Assembly (NCBI GenBank): GCA_002497895.1
Contig: DAFD01000035.1
Location: 1,742-9,664 of the forward strand
DNA from: Euryarchaeota archaeon UBA175
Lineage (GTDB): Archaea > Thermoplasmatota > Poseidoniia > Poseidoniales > Thalassarchaeaceae
Length of the DNA: 7,923 nucleotides
Direction: 5' to 3'
In this document: positions 6,210 to 7,923 of the stretch, piece after piece
Layout: the number at the start of each line of letters is the position of its first letter
How positions within the stretch are numbered: the stretch's first letter is position 1
Notes under the pieces: generated by a model
What the model was told of the DNA's origin: nothing
The model's input: the letters and a program-made list of their open reading frames with translations, nothing else
The model's database searches: none
Program-made: the position numbers and the translations under genes

Positions 6210-7408
6210 TGTTCTCCACCTCCTGATTCATCGCTATTGGTGATTCTACGATAGACTGCTAGGATATCTTTTGTGATAGCGGGCCACATGTAAGATGCTG
6301 CGGCGCTGTGACCCGAATTACCCCAATTCTCTCTTTCCTCTCCGCTGGATTGTGCGATTCTGCTCATTGCCATCGCTAGTGCTGCTGCGTCACCGGGTGG
6401 AACAGAGAGTCCAGCGCCCGGTTCTGTGACGAGATGGCCGAGGTCGTTGACATCGGCCATGATGGTTGGTGCTCGCATGTGCATGGCTTCAAGCATGACC
6501 GTGGGTAAACCCTCGAAGCGTGAGGGAATGGCGATTCCAGTTGAGTTTTCGAGCAGCCAACGCTTCTCGCCCTCGCTGACAAGGCCAAGCCGGTGAATGT
6601 GTGAATTCTGGCTTGCGACGAGGATGCGTTCGGTTAGCCACTCGCCGAGTTCGCCCTTGCCGGCGATTGCGAGGTCGAACCCAGGATCGGATTCGCTTGC
6701 GAGCAGATTCCAAGCGTCCATCAGGACATCCAATCCTTTCTGCTCGCTGAGTCGACCGATGAAAGTCAGTAGTGGCCGGTTTGTGTCGCGGCCGTCAAGC
6801 CCACTGGGGATCTCGGCCGCATCAGAAATCGGCGAGAATCCATTCGGAATGATATCGATTGAGCCCTTAACTCCCTTCGCGCGTAGTAAGCTCTCAAAGT
6901 AGCGAGTAAGCACGATGCGCGCATCGCTTGAATGCAAAGTAGGCCTGCCCTGCAAAGCCCAGCGCAGGCGCTTAATTCCATTAGCAATCAAACCATGTTT
7001 GACGTAATCATTGTGATAAGTAGTAACAACTGGAACACCTGCACTGCGAGCCATTTTGAGTGACTTTCGCACAAGAATCGGTAGCGTATCGTGCAGGTGA
7101 ACTACATCGAATCCATCCATCGAAAGTCCCTCTAGACTGACGACAGGATCAACTCCAGCCAAGATACGACTCGGCTCCAAGCGGACCACGTCGACCCCGC
7201 CACGGGAAAAGCACCTAGAATCGTGGGCTGGCACATCAGCGCACCAAACCGTCACTTGATGACCAAGTTTGACGAGCTCACGCCCAAGCATCTCGACGTG
7301 TTGGTCACCCCCTCCAACATGGGGCCAGTACCATACATGAACGAGGAGAACACGCAAGGGTGCCCCTTCGGCCACAATCGTGTCACCGTCTGCGTCAGCC
7401 GCAGCCAT
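6206..7408 (-). CDS. GT4-type glycosyltransferase
   Basis: The 400-residue product has a GT-B fold signature. The N-terminal domain (about 18-190) opens with RVLLVHVWYWPHVGGGDQHVE (GG-x-x-x-H-x-E acceptor loop at 32-39), then DVVHLHD (101-107), VVTTYHN (127-133) and the domain linker IIPNG (186-190). The C-terminal GT1 domain has FIGRLSEQKGLDVLMDAW, with G218-R219 and K224-G225 that normally contact the nucleotide-sugar phosphates. AIAGKGEL (247-254) follows, then EX7E at E299 to E307 in RFEGLPTVMLEAM. These are close to the standard GT4 signature, so it is probably an active retaining sugar transferase. The sugar and acceptor cannot be read from the sequence. The first 17 residues are a polar extension. 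The chosen ATG has GGGAG seven bases upstream. It is the first gene of the two-gene - strand unit and is divergent from another probable glycosyltransferase. Confidence 0.92.
   Translation of the reverse strand: MAAADADGDTIVAEGAPLRVLLVHVWYWPHVGGGDQHVEMLGRELVKLGHQVTVWCADVPAHDSRCFSRGGVDVVRLEPSRILAGVDPVVSLEGLSMDGFDVVHLHDTLPILVRKSLKMARSAGVPVVTTYHNDYVKHGLIANGIKRLRWALQGRPTLHSSDARIVLTRYFESLLRAKGVKGSIDIIPNGFSPISDAAEIPSGLDGRDTNRPLLTFIGRLSEQKGLDVLMDAWNLLASESDPGFDLAIAGKGELGEWLTERILVASQNSHIHRLGLVSEGEKRWLLENSTGIAIPSRFEGLPTVMLEAMHMRAPTIMADVNDLGHLVTEPGAGLSVPPGDAAALAMAMSRIAQSSGEERENWGNSGHSAAASYMWPAITKDILAVYRRITNSDESGGGEQ
6217..6224 (-). promoter_or_regulatory. Shine-Dalgarno site for the glycosyltransferase starting at 6209
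   Basis: Read on the - strand, AGGAGGTG ends seven bases before ATG 6209, inside the end of the upstream gene. Together with the ATGA overlap (6206-6209) it indicates translational coupling. Confidence 0.8.
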
Positions 7409-7415
7409 AGTTCCG

Positions 7416-7420
7416 CTCCC
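7416..7420 (-). promoter_or_regulatory. Shine-Dalgarno site for the glycosyltransferase starting at 7408
   Basis: Read on the - strand, GGGAG is followed by seven bases and ATG 7408. It repeats the spacing seen at the other SD sites in the window and supports this start. Confidence 0.65.
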
Positions 7421-7499
7421 ACTTCGTGTTCTGATAAACGACGCGGCACTCCTGACAGCCCTCTGAATCTACTGCTTGGTATCTCCTTAACCCCTCAAA

Positions 7500-7532
7500 T
7501 CAACGGCTCTGCCTCTCGATTTTGGCCGTTGA
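7500..7532. repeat. 8-bp inverted repeat, possible operator
   Basis: TCAACGGC (7500-7507) is perfectly repeated in inverted form as GCCGTTGA (7525-7532), with a 17-base spacer. It lies just upstream of the candidate TATA element for the + gene. The half-site spacing of about 25 bases centre to centre suits a dimeric DNA-binding protein on two turns of helix. An 8-bp chance match is also possible. Confidence 0.35.
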
Positions 7533-7553
7533 AGTCTTAGTATCACGGCTCTG
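7503..7553 (+). repeat. Pair of 9-bp direct repeats (ACGGCTCTG)
   Basis: ACGGCTCTG occurs at 7503-7511 and again at 7545-7553, 42 bases apart, about four helical turns. The second copy overlaps a small hairpin, GGCTC-TGGC-GAGCC (7547-7560), right before the + gene. It may be a pair of regulator sites or coincidence. Confidence 0.25.
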
Positions 7554-7564
7554 GCGAGCCATGA

Positions 7565-7923
7565 ATGAGACGGGTCATATTGGCTACGAGCGCGTCCGAG
7601 GGCGCTGAATCGTACGGTCATCTGATGATTGCAGACGCGCTCGACCGCGCGCGCGTTCCGTTTTGGACGCGCGCCACAACAATTCGCAACGCTGCGGAGT
7701 TGAGTCAGGCTTTGGCTCGCGGAGGGGTTGATCTAGTCCACTTCACCGATGCAGCTGCTGCGGCGTTCGCCCCGATGGCGAGAGAATATGCTGCGACCGC
7801 CTCGCTCTTCCTCGATGATGTTCCATTATCCTCGCGTGCAAGAGATGATCTCGATTTGGTGGATTTATCTTTACTCGAGGATGAAGCCCTTGCGACTGGA
7901 CTCAATTGCCGAACTTCGGTTAT
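7565..7923 (+). CDS. Probable glycosyltransferase, N-terminal part (3' partial)
   Basis: The frame runs open from ATG 7565 past the right edge, giving 119 complete codons. An in-frame TGA at 7562-7564 makes this ATG the first usable start. The protein opens with a beta strand and loop, RVILATSASEGAESYGHL (3-20), where GAESYGH takes the place of the GGAE..H acceptor loop of GT4 enzymes. After it come a helix, a DLVHFTDA strand (56-63), a SLFLDDVP strand (80-87) and DLVDLSLLEDEAL (97-109), which resembles the region where GT4 proteins read D.vi..S......l. The catalytic domain would lie outside the window, so the family call rests on the fold pattern only. Ala content is high. No good SD is present, which is consistent with leaderless expression. 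Confidence 0.6.
   Translation, partial: MRRVILATSASEGAESYGHLMIADALDRARVPFWTRATTIRNAAELSQALARGGVDLVHFTDAAAAAFAPMAREYAATASLFLDDVPLSSRARDDLDLVDLSLLEDEALATGLNCRTSV

Larger units (their letters stand above)
7409..7564. promoter_or_regulatory. Divergent intergenic region with candidate promoters
   Basis: These 156 bases separate two divergently transcribed sugar-transferase genes and should contain both promoters. Toward the - gene, TTTATCA (complement of 7432-7438) is centred about 27 bases from ATG 7408. Toward the + gene, TTAGTAT (7537-7543) is centred about 25 bases from ATG 7565. Both distances fit archaeal TATA boxes with leaderless transcripts. For the - gene this conflicts with its SD, which would then not be transcribed. 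The region has no open reading frame worth calling. Confidence 0.4.

Noticed and set aside
7252..7540. Open frames on both strands over the start of the first - strand glycosyltransferase and the divergent gap.
   Set aside because: They overlap a GT4 gene with intact motifs and have no SD or recognisable product.
7561..7608. ATG at 7561 as the start of the right-edge gene.
   Set aside because: This frame ends at a TGA after 15 codons. The frame from ATG 7565 stays open to the window edge.

Overview
The window most resembles a planktonic marine archaeon of the Marine Group II/III type (Candidatus Poseidoniales or relatives). This is inferred from protein style, not from a marker gene. The signs are tandem Asp-rich Ig-like surface repeats, a signal-peptide protein with an extracytoplasmic CxxxCH motif and a cytoplasmic tail ending in a WDPVEEEW-type motif, a very acidic exported protein ending in a C..NGGTW..C motif, and tightly packed genes with strong Shine-Dalgarno sites. 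No rRNA, tRNA, CRISPR array, insertion sequence or integrase is visible.

Left part (1-3682, + strand): three translationally coupled genes. The first is a large surface protein whose 5' end lies outside the window. It has at least four Ig-like repeats, a PKD-type domain, an FN3-like domain and a C-terminal membrane anchor. The second is a secreted, C-terminally anchored protein with one heme-like CxxxCH motif and a Reeler-like beta domain. The third is a five-helix membrane protein with a His-His pair at its first helix. Both internal junctions are TGATG overlaps with an SD seven bases before the ATG. The layout suggests one envelope complex, possibly redox-active.

Middle (3683-4961): a short convergent junction carries a perfect 8-bp hairpin. 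It is followed on the - strand by a membrane-anchored protein whose C-terminal third is more than half Asp/Glu, with eight cysteines and a Met-rich patch. I cannot assign it a function.

Right part (4962-7923): two - strand GT4-type glycosyltransferases overlap by ATGA. A divergent + strand gene at the right edge reads as the N-terminal half of a third glycosyltransferase. These genes probably belong to a surface polysaccharide or protein-glycosylation locus. The 156-bp divergent region holds an 8-bp inverted repeat and a 9-bp direct repeat that could be regulatory.

The best candidate for something undescribed is the coupled surface-protein / CxxxCH protein / His-membrane-protein trio, followed by the acidic Cys/Met/Trp protein. 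Both functional readings are inference.
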